Shown piece by piece: positions 8,801 to 17,752 of a DNA stretch of 64,000 nt. The notes below the pieces were generated by a model. It was not told the DNA's origin. It saw only the letters and a program-made list of their open reading frames with translations, and did not search any database. The DNA is from Ardenticatenaceae bacterium (GTDB lineage Bacteria; Chloroflexota; Anaerolineae; Promineifilales; Promineifilaceae), in contig JACKBS010000018.1 of the NCBI GenBank assembly GCA_020634435.1, positions 26,043-90,042 on the forward strand, given 5' to 3'. A program made the position numbers and the translations under genes. Positions within the stretch are counted from its first letter, which is position 1. Every line of letters begins with the position of its first letter.

Positions 8801-9712
8801 CTAACCTTTTAAACCAGTCATCGCGATGCCCTTCACCAACTGCCGGTTGGCAATGAGGAAGAGCAACAGCGTCGGCAGCATCACAATCACGGCACCAGCC
8901 ATCAACGCACCCCAGTTGGTGCCGCGCTCCTGGTTAGCCAGGAAAAAACGGATGCCAATCTGCACCGTGCGCATCTGCGTATCGTTGGTGATGATGAGCG
9001 GCCACAGATATTGGCTCCAGGCGCTCAAAAAGGTGAAGATGGCCAGGGCGCTAATAGAGCCCTTGCTCAAAGGCACCACGATTTGCCACAAAAAGCGGAA
9101 GTTGGTCGCCCCGTCAATCATGGCTGAATCATGCAAATCTTTGGGCAACGACAGGAAAAACTGCCGCAGCAAAAAGACGCCAAAGGCACTGGCTAGAAAG
9201 GGCACGGTGAGGCCAAAATAGGTATTGGCCCCTAGCTGATTGCAAAAAGAGGCACCATCGCCAAAAAGCGCCAGGCAGTTTTTGGGCAGTTCGCTAACCA
9301 TTATGAAGTTGGGAATAAAGGTCAGCTGGAAAGGCACCATCAAACTGGCCAGAATCAGATAAAACATCACGTCGCGACCACGAAAATTGAGAAATGAGAA
9401 GGCAAAGGCAGCTAAAATGCTAAACAGCACCTGGAACAACACAATAACCCCAGACTGAATAAGACTGTTGAGCAGGTAACGGCCGAATGGCGTCGAGTTC
9501 CAGGCAGTGATGTAATTGTCCCAGGTCCATTCACGCGGTAGCAGCGTATTTGGATTGGCCGAAATATCTTGCAGAGACTTAAAGCTCGTGAAGATGGCAA
9601 TAATGATCGGCGTAGCCACAATCAGGCCCACAGTCAGCAGGAAAATCTGCATTGCCAGATCAGTTGTAGCGATTTTGCGTTTTGGTTTGGATGTAGATAG
9701 GGGCATTGTCAT
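8801..9712 (-). CDS. Carbohydrate ABC transporter permease, MalG/UgpE type
   Basis: 303 residues, about six transmembrane helices. Inner-membrane half of the sugar importer channel. The conserved cytoplasmic loop that contacts the ATPase reads DLHDSAMIDGATNFRF, the EAA loop of family MalG permeases, at about residues 195-210; the C-terminus NRQLVKGIAMTGLKG is also typical. Its ATG overlaps the stop of the upstream permease (ATGA), showing translational coupling, with GGAGGG about 10 nt upstream. No ATPase gene lies nearby, so a shared MsmX/UgpC-like ATPase encoded elsewhere is expected. Confidence 0.95.
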   Translation of the reverse strand: MTMPLSTSKPKRKIATTDLAMQIFLLTVGLIVATPIIIAIFTSFKSLQDISANPNTLLPREWTWDNYITAWNSTPFGRYLLNSLIQSGVIVLFQVLFSILAAFAFSFLNFRGRDVMFYLILASLMVPFQLTFIPNFIMVSELPKNCLALFGDGASFCNQLGANTYFGLTVPFLASAFGVFLLRQFFLSLPKDLHDSAMIDGATNFRFLWQIVVPLSKGSISALAIFTFLSAWSQYLWPLIITNDTQMRTVQIGIRFFLANQERGTNWGALMAGAVIVMLPTLLLFLIANRQLVKGIAMTGLKG

Positions 9713-10602
9713 GAGTAATGAACCCTCCGGCCAAAGCCACGGAACTGAACAATAGACATGATGACGATGAGCAGCGCCAACAAATACGCCTGAGCTGAGG
9801 CGTAGCCTCTAAACGGCGTGCCCACAAAAGCATCTACGTAGATGGAGTAAATCATGTTGGTGGTTGCCTGACCCGGCCCCCCATCGGTGAGGATGTTGAT
9901 TTCGCCGAAGGTTTGCAGGCTGTTGATGACATTGATGATGGTCAGGAAAAAAAGCGTGGGCGAAAGCAGCGGCAGCGTGATGTGGCGCACGCGATGCCAC
10001 AAGTTGGCCCCATCCACCTTGGCCGCTTCGTAGTAAGTCGAGTCAATGTTCTGCACGCCAGCCAGGGCGATGATGACGTTAAAGCCTAACTGCCGCCAAA
10101 CAACGGCCAACGTCACCGCAATTAACGCCCAATCTTTCGACGTGAGCCAGTTAACCGGCTCAAAGCCCAAGAGGCCGATCCAATAGTTCATGTAACCAAC
10201 CGCCGGGTTATACATCCAGCGGAAAATCACCCCGGTGACCGCGCTGCTGATCACAATCGGCACAAAAATGAGCAGACGGTGCAGCCAGGAAAGCCGCTTA
10301 AGCGGATATGCCAGGGCAATGGCCAGGGCCACCGCAATGGCGATGCCGGTGGGCACCGTACCCAGAGTGAACAGCAGTGACACTTTGAGATTGTTGTAAT
10401 ATTCCCCACCAGAAATTAGCTCATTCCAGAGGCGCTGGTAATTTTCCAGGCCAACATCAATGACTGCCCCACCAAAGGGAGCCACACGTGTGAGGCTCAT
10501 TTGGAAGGAACTGACAATGGGCCAGTAGATAAAGAGGCCCAAAATGATGAGCGTGGGGGCTAAATAAAGATACCCCTCTACTGTTTTGAGAACCTTCTTC
10601 AA
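9709..10602 (-). CDS. Carbohydrate ABC transporter permease, MalF/UgpA type
   Basis: 297 residues with about six transmembrane helices. Partner channel subunit of the sugar importer. The EAA loop reads STYYEAAKVDGANLWHRV, followed by LPLLSPTLFF. The first codon is TTG (positions 10602-10600), supported by GGAGGAAC just upstream; there is no suitable ATG. The gene is 18 bp downstream of the FGGY kinase and overlaps the next permease by four bases. Confidence 0.95.
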   Translation of the reverse strand: MKKVLKTVEGYLYLAPTLIILGLFIYWPIVSSFQMSLTRVAPFGGAVIDVGLENYQRLWNELISGGEYYNNLKVSLLFTLGTVPTGIAIAVALAIALAYPLKRLSWLHRLLIFVPIVISSAVTGVIFRWMYNPAVGYMNYWIGLLGFEPVNWLTSKDWALIAVTLAVVWRQLGFNVIIALAGVQNIDSTYYEAAKVDGANLWHRVRHITLPLLSPTLFFLTIINVINSLQTFGEINILTDGGPGQATTNMIYSIYVDAFVGTPFRGYASAQAYLLALLIVIMSIVQFRGFGRRVHYS

Positions 10603-10620
10603 TGCTTCGTTCCTCCTTCC

Positions 10621-12078
10621 CTAACGCCAACCCAATTCAGAACAAAATTGACGGTACCGCGCTTTGAGGGAACGGCCGTCTTTCGGCAAAAAGTAGTCCA
10701 CGTGCGCCCCATCGCGTAAATCGTGCCATCCCTGGGACAGATTCGCCGCCAGCCAGGCAATTCCTTGCGAGGTGGCCTGCTTCACCTGAGGGCGCAGCAC
10801 CACCCGCTGTGTCAGGTTGGCCAGCCGCTGGCATAAACCATCCAATGCCGACAAACCACCGGTGATGCGAATCCGCTTGACGCTTTGCCCGGTGTTGCTC
10901 ATCGCTTCCAGGTTGATGGCTATAAGAAACAAGATGCTTTCGACAATGGCCACTGCCTTCTCTTGCAGCGACGGTTCACTCTGGCCATTGTGCAAAAAGT
11001 ATGGGTTTTGTTCGCTACGCCAAAACGGCGAGCCAAGGCCACCAATCGTGTTAATGAACACGGGCGGAGCCTCGACCATGCTCAGCCATTCTGCCAGTTC
11101 CACCGTCAAATCGGCCTCGCCCCACTGATCAGCGGCCCACTTAATCGCCGCCCCGGCCCCATTAACGGTGCCTTCCAGCAGATATGTCACATGGTCGGCG
11201 CTGCTGTTGGCAATGCTGGCCAACAAGCTGGGATGCTGCATGAGTTGGGTGTTTGTTGAGAGCAACACAAAAGCCCCGGTGCCCACATTAACGATCAGCG
11301 TACCGTCTTCCAGCTTGCCGGGGCCATGAATGGCGGCGTTTTGATCGCCGTTTACGGCCGTTAATGGAATCTCCGTCCCGCGAATGGTGCCAAAATAAGA
11401 TTGGGTTGGCTGGCAGTCGGGCAGCAGATCGCGGGCAATGCCAAACTCTTTCAGGAGTTCGGTAGACCATTCGTGCTTCTGCAAATCCATCAGCTGGGTG
11501 CGCGAAGCGTTTACGTGGTCCACAATGCAGGGGGTACCTTCGAGCAAATTGGCAATCACAAAGGCGGCCAGCGGACCAAAGATCAGTTCTTTGTTGTGCA
11601 ACGGCCGTTCCAGTTCCGGGCAGTTGTCTAACATCCAGCGCAGCTTGCTGGCTCCATAATGCGGCGACAAAAATAGTCCGCTTTTCTTCTTGATGGCCAC
11701 CCCTTTGCTGGCCAATGGCTCTAAATATTTGGCCGCGCGCCGATCTTGCCAGCTTAAAACGGGCGTTAGCGGTTCCCCGGTATATCGGTTCCAGGCCACA
11801 ATGCTGGAGCGCTGGCTAGCCAGCCCGGCGCAGGCAATTCCCCGCTGCTGCACAACCGGCTCCGCCAATACCTGCTGCATGACGTGGTGAACGGCCGTAT
11901 TAATCTCTACCGGGTCTTGCTCAATTTCGCTGCTGCTTAGCTGGTGCAGCGCCACAGGCTGGTCGGCAAAAGCTACGGCGTTGCCCGCAAAATCGTAAGC
12001 AGAAGCCCGCACGCTGAGCGTGCCTACATCCAAAGCCAAAATCAACTTGTCCGCCTGCTGATCCGCTTGAAATGTCAT
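10621..12078 (-). CDS. FGGY-family carbohydrate kinase
   Basis: 485 residues. ATP-dependent kinase of the FGGY family (glycerol, xylulose, ribulose, autoinducer-2 kinases). The N-terminal phosphate loop LALDVGTLSVR (residues ~14-24), the second-domain loop NVGTGAFVLLST (~265) and the ITGGLSALDGLCQRLANL stretch (~404-421) are diagnostic. It is the first gene of the operon followed by the two permeases and the receptor, so it most likely phosphorylates the imported sugar or polyol. I cannot tell the substrate from these motifs. Transcription probably starts from the divergent region shared with the SorC-type regulator. Confidence 0.92.
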   Translation of the reverse strand: MTFQADQQADKLILALDVGTLSVRASAYDFAGNAVAFADQPVALHQLSSSEIEQDPVEINTAVHHVMQQVLAEPVVQQRGIACAGLASQRSSIVAWNRYTGEPLTPVLSWQDRRAAKYLEPLASKGVAIKKKSGLFLSPHYGASKLRWMLDNCPELERPLHNKELIFGPLAAFVIANLLEGTPCIVDHVNASRTQLMDLQKHEWSTELLKEFGIARDLLPDCQPTQSYFGTIRGTEIPLTAVNGDQNAAIHGPGKLEDGTLIVNVGTGAFVLLSTNTQLMQHPSLLASIANSSADHVTYLLEGTVNGAGAAIKWAADQWGEADLTVELAEWLSMVEAPPVFINTIGGLGSPFWRSEQNPYFLHNGQSEPSLQEKAVAIVESILFLIAINLEAMSNTGQSVKRIRITGGLSALDGLCQRLANLTQRVVLRPQVKQATSQGIAWLAANLSQGWHDLRDGAHVDYFLPKDGRSLKARYRQFCSELGWR

Positions 12079-12130
12079 GCAAAAAATCCAAATGGGGGAA
12101 TTTTCCCGATTACCCTTCCTATCACTTTCT

Positions 12131-12159
12131 TTATTACCAACTTATCCAGCCGATTGCAA
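12131..12159 (-). promoter_or_regulatory. Candidate promoter of the FGGY kinase-ABC operon
   Basis: On the minus strand TTGCAA (12159-12154) and TAATAA (12136-12131) are 17 bp apart, a fair sigma-70 match, about 53 bp before the kinase ATG. The TTGCA words around it (12154-12196) may include the regulator's operator. Confidence 0.5.
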
Positions 12160-12232
12160 GAAATATCACAGCAATTGCACAAATTTGCAGAAGAAGGCAA
12201 AATGGGTTTGTGAATATGTGCAAAATGAGGTG
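12152..12232. promoter_or_regulatory. Candidate SorC-type operator region
   Basis: The divergent spacer repeats the word TTGCA/TGCAA: ATTGCAAG (12153), AATTGCACAAATTTGCAG (12173-12190) and TGTGCAAAAT (12217). SorC/DeoR-family regulators usually bind such degenerate repeats beside their own gene. The exact operator cannot be defined without comparison. Confidence 0.35.
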
Positions 12233-12237
12233 AACCA

Positions 12238-13206
12238 TTGGATGCCAAACAACAACAGTTAGAAAGTGCCCTGCACGCCGCCCAAATGTATTACTACCAA
12301 AATCTGCCCATGAAAAAGATTGCCGCCGAGCTGCAAGTCTCCCACTCCACCGTGTCGCGGCTGCTTAGCTGGGCTAGAAGCCAGGGGCTCATCGAAATTC
12401 GCATCAACGACATTCGCGGCCGGGCCGACACGCTGGAAGAGTCGATCAAGCTGCACTTCAAAATCCAAAGCGTGCAAATTGTGCCCGTGCCGGAAATCGC
12501 CGGGGAGCATACCTGGCAGGAGCGCGTTGCCAAAGTAGCCGCCAACACGCTAAACCAGGTCATCGAATCAGGCATGATTTTGGGTGTGGCCTGGGGCGGC
12601 ACCATCAACTTGGTAGCCGCAAACCTGACGCCGAAATCGCTGGTAGGCGTGCAGGTGGTGCAGCTCAACGGTGGCGAAATTGTGACCAATCCCAGCGTAA
12701 ACCATGCGGGCTGGCTGGTGTCGCAATTTGCCACCAATTATGAAGGCAAGGCGCACTTGTTCCCCGTGCCCACTTTTTTTGATTATCCCGAAACAAAGCA
12801 GGCGCTGTGGCGCGAGCGCAGCATCCAGCAGGTGCTGGATTTGCACCGCCAGGCTGATATTTTGCTCTTCACCATCGGTTCCTCGCAGGGGCAAATGATG
12901 AGCGCCACCTACATGGGCAACTATCTCCGTGACAATGATTTTGCCGAGATGGCGCAAGAGGGCGTGGTCGGCGACATTGCCAACATCATGATCCGGCAGG
13001 ATGGCAGCTACGCGGGGATTCCGCTGAATGAGCGGGCCTGCGGACCAAATTTGGAGCTATTTCGCAAGGCGGGGCGATCAATTTGCGTGGTGTCTGGCTA
13101 CAACAAGCTGGCGGGGCTGCGGGCGGCGCTGGCGGGCGGCTACGTCACCGACCTCATTCTGGACGAGCCAACGGCGCACAAGTTGTTGGCCTCCATCACC
13201 TCGTAG
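12238..13206 (+). CDS. SorC/DeoR-type sugar-responsive transcriptional regulator
   Basis: 322 residues. DNA-binding regulator whose C-terminal domain senses a phosphorylated sugar. The helix-turn-helix lies at residues ~22-48 (MKKIAAELQVSHSTVSRLL), followed by a SorC-type sugar-binding domain with ILGVAWGGTINLVAANL (~115-131) and a C-terminal GYNKLAGLRAALAGGYVTDL. The start is TTG at 12238 with AGGTGA just upstream; the nearby ATG at 12242 is out of frame. Divergent orientation to the FGGY kinase makes it the likely regulator of that operon. Its TAG stop forms the left edge of a perfect hairpin repeat. Confidence 0.92.
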   Translation: MDAKQQQLESALHAAQMYYYQNLPMKKIAAELQVSHSTVSRLLSWARSQGLIEIRINDIRGRADTLEESIKLHFKIQSVQIVPVPEIAGEHTWQERVAKVAANTLNQVIESGMILGVAWGGTINLVAANLTPKSLVGVQVVQLNGGEIVTNPSVNHAGWLVSQFATNYEGKAHLFPVPTFFDYPETKQALWRERSIQQVLDLHRQADILLFTIGSSQGQMMSATYMGNYLRDNDFAEMAQEGVVGDIANIMIRQDGSYAGIPLNERACGPNLELFRKAGRSICVVSGYNKLAGLRAALAGGYVTDLILDEPTAHKLLASITS

Positions 13207-13230
13207 AGACGTTGCAATGCAACGTCTCTA
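13204..13230. repeat. Perfect hairpin supplying both convergent stop codons
   Basis: TAGAGACGTTGCA (13204-13216), one central A, then TGCAACGTCTCTA (13218-13230). The first TAG is the stop of the SorC regulator and the complementary TAG at the other end is the stop of the minus-strand gene. It may also end transcription from both sides. Confidence 0.85.
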
Positions 13231-13692
13231 ACCCTGAATACGAAGAGATTTGGTATTCAAATCCTCCAAATACGGAATTCCATATTTCAATAACTTTTCT
13301 AAAGCATCCTGGCAGGCAGCCTCAAGGGATTCCTCATTCGGGAAACTCCACCAGTAATCAGTTTTCCATTCTGGGTCATGTCGATCGCTGATCCAGAGTG
13401 CTGAAGCCAATCTTTCATTCAAAAAGTACCCACGAAAGATTTGTCTTTCGCGGTACATTTCTAAACCAAATGTATTTCTGTCCAAATTTACGGCAAAGCT
13501 AACGAAGTTATTCTCAATACCACTCGGTTGAATGTGAACAAGAACGAATATCCCTTCATTTAATCTTTTTTCAAACCAGATATTGCCTTTCCAGTCATAT
13601 CCAGATGGATCCAAATCCATTTCGTAGCCACGAGCGGCGAGTTCTGATTCAAATACTTTGGCAACAACAGACTGGAATACAGATGCGAACAT
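13228..13692 (-). CDS. Conserved-looking hypothetical protein
   Basis: 154 residues, starting at ATG 13692 behind AAGGAAATC. I do not recognise it with confidence; the order of an N-terminal helix (VFQSVVAKVFESELAARGYE), aromatic-rich strands (YDWKGNIWFEKRLN) and a C-terminal helix is loosely like small DUF4304-type proteins. No signal peptide or membrane helix is present. It is convergent with the SorC regulator and its stop lies in the shared hairpin repeat. Function unknown. Confidence 0.75.
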   Translation of the reverse strand: MFASVFQSVVAKVFESELAARGYEMDLDPSGYDWKGNIWFEKRLNEGIFVLVHIQPSGIENNFVSFAVNLDRNTFGLEMYRERQIFRGYFLNERLASALWISDRHDPEWKTDYWWSFPNEESLEAACQDALEKLLKYGIPYLEDLNTKSLRIQG

Positions 13693-13773
13693 TTTTGATT
13701 TCCTTGCACCATTGGCACGATGGGAAACGGCCGTTAAAACTTCACAATTCCCCCTTCACCATTATCTACTTCC

Positions 13774-14370
13774 TTACGGCCCCGCCGCAGGCACCAGGAA
13801 TTCCCCAGCGGCCCAGCCTTCGGTGCCGTCATCCAGCTGTATTTGCCACCAGAGGCGGTTGTTGGCTTCGTCGGCTTCTGGACCACCGATGACCAATACC
13901 AGCGACCCTTCATCCACAAGCTGAATCAGGGCATTGCTGGTGCTGGGGCCACCGCGCAAATTGATGCCAAAACCATCGGTGTTGGCCACCTGGGCGTAAA
14001 AACCAACGGTGATGTCTGGGGGCGCAACGGCCGTATCCGGGGTCGGTATCGGCGTGAAGGTAGGAATGGGGCTGGGCGTGGGCAGCGGCGACGTAGGTGA
14101 CGGAATCGGGCTGGGCGGCGCAGTGAGGATGATAAGCGTCGGCTCGATGGGGGCGGTCTCTAACGGCGGGCGAGCCAGCAGCGAGTTGACCAACGCCAGC
14201 GCCAAACCAATGCTGATAATTGTGACCAACAAACCCAGGCCAAACCAACGCCAGGGAACGGGTTCCTGCACACCAATCGGCGAATCTTGCCGCAAGCGGC
14301 GCGGTCGTTTTTCTGGGGAATTCTTGCCCTTGTCGTTGCGAGGGTCTGGAGGAATTTGGTATCGTGCCAT
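13774..14370 (-). CDS. Membrane-anchored protein with bacterial SH3-like domain
   Basis: 198 residues from the ATG at 14370. A TTG eight codons upstream is possible, but that stretch is repeat sequence. A basic cytoplasmic N-terminus (~1-43) precedes one membrane helix (WFGLGLLVTIISIGLALALV, ~42-61). A Pro/Thr/Ser-rich spacer (~75-115) then leads to an SH3-type domain with GINLRGGPSTSNALIQLVDE and WWQIQLDDGTEGWAAGEFL, the usual SH3_3 landmarks. Such domains bind cell-wall peptides or other ligands outside the membrane. No enzyme domain is attached. Confidence 0.85.
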   Translation of the reverse strand: MARYQIPPDPRNDKGKNSPEKRPRRLRQDSPIGVQEPVPWRWFGLGLLVTIISIGLALALVNSLLARPPLETAPIEPTLIILTAPPSPIPSPTSPLPTPSPIPTFTPIPTPDTAVAPPDITVGFYAQVANTDGFGINLRGGPSTSNALIQLVDEGSLVLVIGGPEADEANNRLWWQIQLDDGTEGWAAGEFLVPAAGP

Positions 14371-14456
14371 GTAGGTAACTGGGTAATTGGGCAATTGGGT
14401 AATTGGTAATTGCTGATGTATCTTAATTACTCAATTACTGAACTACCAAATTACCG
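14371..14456. repeat. Word-repeat hairpin (GTAATTGGG / AATTACTC)
   Basis: The left half reiterates GGGTAATT/GGGCAATT words and the right half reiterates AATTAC words, so the halves fold on each other. It fills the gap between the SH3 protein and the phosphatase. A related word set occurs at 30044-30110. Confidence 0.75.
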
Positions 14457-14457
14457 A

Positions 14458-15693
14458 TCATTTTGCTTCCAAAACCAGTAAAGTTAAATCATCAAAAGGC
14501 GCGGCTTTGCCCTGCCATTGGGCCACATCGCGCACCAAATAGTCCACAATTTCAGCCGCCGATTTTTGGCCGCAGGCGGTGATGGCCGCCGCCAACCGCT
14601 GGTTAGAGTAACCCTGGTCGGCTTCATTCACCGCATCGGGCACGCCATCGCTAAACATCACCAGTCGGTCACCCGGCAGCAGATCAACTGTCTCTTCGAC
14701 CAGCGACAAATCCGGCATCATGCCCAGGAAACGGCCTCCACCTGCTAAAGCCACTACTTCTTGACCCGTTCGCAGGAGAAACGGCCGTTCGTGAGCCGCA
14801 CGAATATAGGCCAGACGCCCCGTGGGCCGGTGCAGCACACCGTAAAACGCCGTCAAAAAGACCTCATCGTTGTTGGCAATTTCAAGCATGCCTTCATGTA
14901 CGGCCAGGGCCACCGCCACCGGAGAAAGCGAATGCCGCCCCTCACGCAAAAACAGCGTGCGGGTAACCGCCATGAAGAGCGCCGCGTGAAACCCTTTATC
15001 GGCGACATCGGCAATCAAGACGCCCACATGCTCGTCATCGATCTCCAACACATCATAAAAATCGCCCCCGACCTGACGCGCCGGTTGCAGATATGAGGCA
15101 AAATTGTAGTCGGGAAATTGGGGCAGCTCTTGCCGCAGGAGGTTGCGCTGCACTTGGGCGGCGAGTTCCAGCTCGCGCTCTAGTCGCTCTTGCTCCACCA
15201 ACTTGGCCTGAGCCGCTTTCAGACTGACATACGCCTGCTCTAGCGCCTCGTTTTTCTTCTGCAAATCCTCAATGTACATCCGGTCCAGGTTGCGTGCGTT
15301 AGACAAGATGCGCTGAAGCAGCAGGTTCGCCAGCGGCGGACTGTTCTTCACAAACGAGTCAAACGCTTCTTCGGTCACTTCCAGCACAGTGGTCGGCGTG
15401 AGGGTCACACAGTTGGCAGCGCGGGGCGAATCGTCGATGAGGCCCATTTCGCCAAAGTAACCATTTTTGCCCACCATGTTCAAAATGCGCTCTTCGCCGC
15501 TGTCCAGCACGCGCACCACGGCCACGTTGCCCTTCACCACCACGTAAAACACGTGCTCCACCTCACCCTGGTGGCAGAGTGTGGTGTTGGGCGGATATTC
15601 CACTCGCTTGGCTACCTGACGCAGCAGCTGCAAAGTGTCTTCATCCAAACCAGCTAGCGCCTGGCGAATAACGGCCGTTGTTCCCGAATCCAT
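14458..15693 (-). CDS. Cyclic-nucleotide-binding / PP2C (SpoIIE-RsbU type) phosphatase
   Basis: 411 residues. The N-terminal cNMP-binding domain (~15-135) has FGEMGLIDDSPRAANCVT, close to the phosphate-binding cassette of Crp-type folds. A coiled coil follows (~138-185; LQKKNEALEQAYVSLKAAQ). The C-terminal SpoIIE/RsbU-type PP2C domain (~190-409) has the metal-binding motifs GGDFYDV, IADVADKG, FSDGVPDAV and PFDDLTLLVL. Such proteins dephosphorylate an anti-sigma-factor antagonist and usually set a partner-switching stress cascade; no antagonist or anti-sigma gene is seen here. The start ATG at 15693 has AGGAA upstream. Confidence 0.93.
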   Translation of the reverse strand: MDSGTTAVIRQALAGLDEDTLQLLRQVAKRVEYPPNTTLCHQGEVEHVFYVVVKGNVAVVRVLDSGEERILNMVGKNGYFGEMGLIDDSPRAANCVTLTPTTVLEVTEEAFDSFVKNSPPLANLLLQRILSNARNLDRMYIEDLQKKNEALEQAYVSLKAAQAKLVEQERLERELELAAQVQRNLLRQELPQFPDYNFASYLQPARQVGGDFYDVLEIDDEHVGVLIADVADKGFHAALFMAVTRTLFLREGRHSLSPVAVALAVHEGMLEIANNDEVFLTAFYGVLHRPTGRLAYIRAAHERPFLLRTGQEVVALAGGGRFLGMMPDLSLVEETVDLLPGDRLVMFSDGVPDAVNEADQGYSNQRLAAAITACGQKSAAEIVDYLVRDVAQWQGKAAPFDDLTLLVLEAK

Positions 15694-15712
15694 AGCAAAT
15701 TCCTAAGAAGAA

Positions 15713-15777
15713 GAGATTGGAGATTAGAGACTGGAGATTAGCGATACACAATCTCCAATCTCTAATCTCTAATCTCC
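15713..15777. repeat. Word-repeat hairpin (GATTGGAGATTAGA)
   Basis: Reiterated GATTAGAGA/GATTGGAGA words in the left half pair with TCTCTAATC/TCTCCAATC words in the right half. The right end runs into the polX gene and encodes its last residues (LEIRD) and stop. Confidence 0.8.
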
Positions 15778-17498
15778 AAAAAAGCCAACAATTTGGAGAG
15801 TGGCCAACTGTTCACCACCATCTCGGCCGTCGCCCAGCCGCGCTGCGCGGTGGCGATGCCATAGTGCAAAAACTCAAAATGATCGACGTGATGGGCGTCG
15901 CAGTTGATAGCCAGGGTGACGCCCAGCTCTACAGCGCGGCGCACGTGGTTGTCGCGCAAATCTAGCCGGTGTGGATTGGCATTGATTTCGAGGATGGTAT
16001 GGGTAGCAACGGCCGTTTGCAACACCGCCTCCATGTCTAAATCCGCACCGGGCCGGTCCGGCAGCAGCCGCCCGGTGGGATGAGCAATCATGTCCACATG
16101 CGGATTGTTGAGTGCGGTCATGATGCGCAGCATTACCTGCTCGCGTGGCTGATTCAGGCTCACATGCAGGCTGGCGGTCACAAAATCCAGCCGGGCCAGC
16201 ACCTCATCTTCAAAATCGAGCGAGCCGTCTGCTTTAATTTCCATTTCCGTGCCGTGCAAAATGCGGAAATCTGGCCCCATCGCCTCGTTGGCGGTGGCGA
16301 TTTCTGCGGCCTGCTGCCACAACCGCTCTGGCGTCAGGCCGTTGGCAATGCCCAGGCTCTGCGAATGGTCACTGATGACGATGTACTGCATCCCCCGCGC
16401 CTGCGCCGCCTGGGCCATCTCCAACACGCTCATTTTGCCGTCAGACCAGGTGGTGTGCATATGCAAATCAGACACGATCTGCCCAATCTGAATGACGTTT
16501 GGCAGCTGCCCTTTTTGCGCCGCTTCAATCTCGCCCCGATCCTCGCGCAGCGTGGGGATGATGTAGGGCAGATTGAGCACTTCGTACAGTTCTTCTTCGC
16601 TGGCGCAAAGGATTTCAGCGCTATCAGCGCCGCCACCGGTGGGGGTAAAGGCGTGTTCGTTCAGGCTTAGCCCTTGCTTGAGCGCCAGTTCACGCAGGCG
16701 GACGTTGTGGTCTTTGCTGCCCGTAAAATAGGAAAGCAGTGTACCCCATCGCGCCAGCGGCAAGACGCGCAAATCTACCTGCATGCCGTTGTGCAGCACC
16801 ACGCTAGATTTGGTTGGCCCATGCCCCGACACGGATTCGACACGCGGCATATTCACGAAATAATCCATGATCGGCGCAGCTTCATCGGCGGCTACCAGCA
16901 AATCCACATCGCCAATGCTTTCTTTCATGCGGCGGAGGGAACCAGCAACGGCAGTTTTCAACACACCGGGCAGCTGTTCCAACTCGGCCAAAATCTCATG
17001 CGCCAGAGGCCACGCCTCGCCAATGGGGGTGCGATCGTCGCCATGCCGGGCCAGTGCCTCGATGGCTTTCACCAGTTTGGCCTCAGATTTAGCCCCCAGC
17101 CCTGGCAGATCGCGCAATTTGCCTTCTGAAGCGGCCGTATTCAGCTCCGCCAAGGTCGCAATACCCAGCGTTTCGTACACCTGCTTCACGCGCTTGGGGC
17201 CAAGCCCATCCACCTTCAACATTTCCACCAGCGTCGGCGGAATTTCTTCGGCCAGCTTGTCGTAAAAGGTCAACTTGCCCGTGGTAAGCATTTCCTCGAT
17301 CTTCTCGGCCAGCGTCTTACCAATGCCGGGAATTTCGGTGAGCTCCCCTGCTTCGTACACCTGATTAATGTCGCGTCCCAACTCCTGAATCGCCTCACTC
17401 GCTTTGCGATAAGACAAGACGCGATGAATGATATCCCCCCGAATGGAGAGCATATCGGCCACATCAGAAAAAATTTTGGCAACTTCGCGATTATTCAT
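15762..17498 (-). CDS. polX: DNA polymerase/3'-5' exonuclease PolX
   Basis: 578 residues from the ATG at 17498; an upstream in-frame start would add 24 residues unlike the family, and the family usually begins NNREVAKIFSDVADML as here. Family-X polymerase fills gaps in base-excision repair, and the C-terminal PHP domain supplies metal-dependent exonuclease activity. HhH motifs lie at ~75-125 (IPGIGKTLAEKIEEML, VDGLGPKRVKQVYETL). The polymerase site reads SIGDVDLLVA, and the PHP histidines are DLHMHTTWSDG, MIAHPTGR and NCDAHHVDHF. The last codons and stop come from a dispersed word-repeat hairpin. Confidence 0.95.
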   Translation of the reverse strand: MNNREVAKIFSDVADMLSIRGDIIHRVLSYRKASEAIQELGRDINQVYEAGELTEIPGIGKTLAEKIEEMLTTGKLTFYDKLAEEIPPTLVEMLKVDGLGPKRVKQVYETLGIATLAELNTAASEGKLRDLPGLGAKSEAKLVKAIEALARHGDDRTPIGEAWPLAHEILAELEQLPGVLKTAVAGSLRRMKESIGDVDLLVAADEAAPIMDYFVNMPRVESVSGHGPTKSSVVLHNGMQVDLRVLPLARWGTLLSYFTGSKDHNVRLRELALKQGLSLNEHAFTPTGGGADSAEILCASEEELYEVLNLPYIIPTLREDRGEIEAAQKGQLPNVIQIGQIVSDLHMHTTWSDGKMSVLEMAQAAQARGMQYIVISDHSQSLGIANGLTPERLWQQAAEIATANEAMGPDFRILHGTEMEIKADGSLDFEDEVLARLDFVTASLHVSLNQPREQVMLRIMTALNNPHVDMIAHPTGRLLPDRPGADLDMEAVLQTAVATHTILEINANPHRLDLRDNHVRRAVELGVTLAINCDAHHVDHFEFLHYGIATAQRGWATAEMVVNSWPLSKLLAFLEIRD

Positions 17499-17752
17499 GA
17501 GGGCGATTATAACAGCAGCATGGCAGTTCCAAAATGTTGCCCACGGCCAGGGCAGACATATCTCAGGCAATACCTAATTTACCTGACATGGCAGCCAGAG
17601 CTGCCCCTTAAATGTCACTGAAATATCCTGGAGTTGAAGTTGTTTGTCAACAATTCCAAGCCATGCTACCATTGATGAACTCACTATCTACCTCAGCATT
17701 TTGGCATACAATGCAGCATCTTTATTTCAAATTCTCAATTAAGGAGGAGAAT

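Noticed and set aside
17612..17752. Longer N-terminus for the permuted receptor
   Set aside because: The ATG at 17753 has a perfect ribosome site and begins a proper lipoprotein signal; the upstream codons are non-coding in character.
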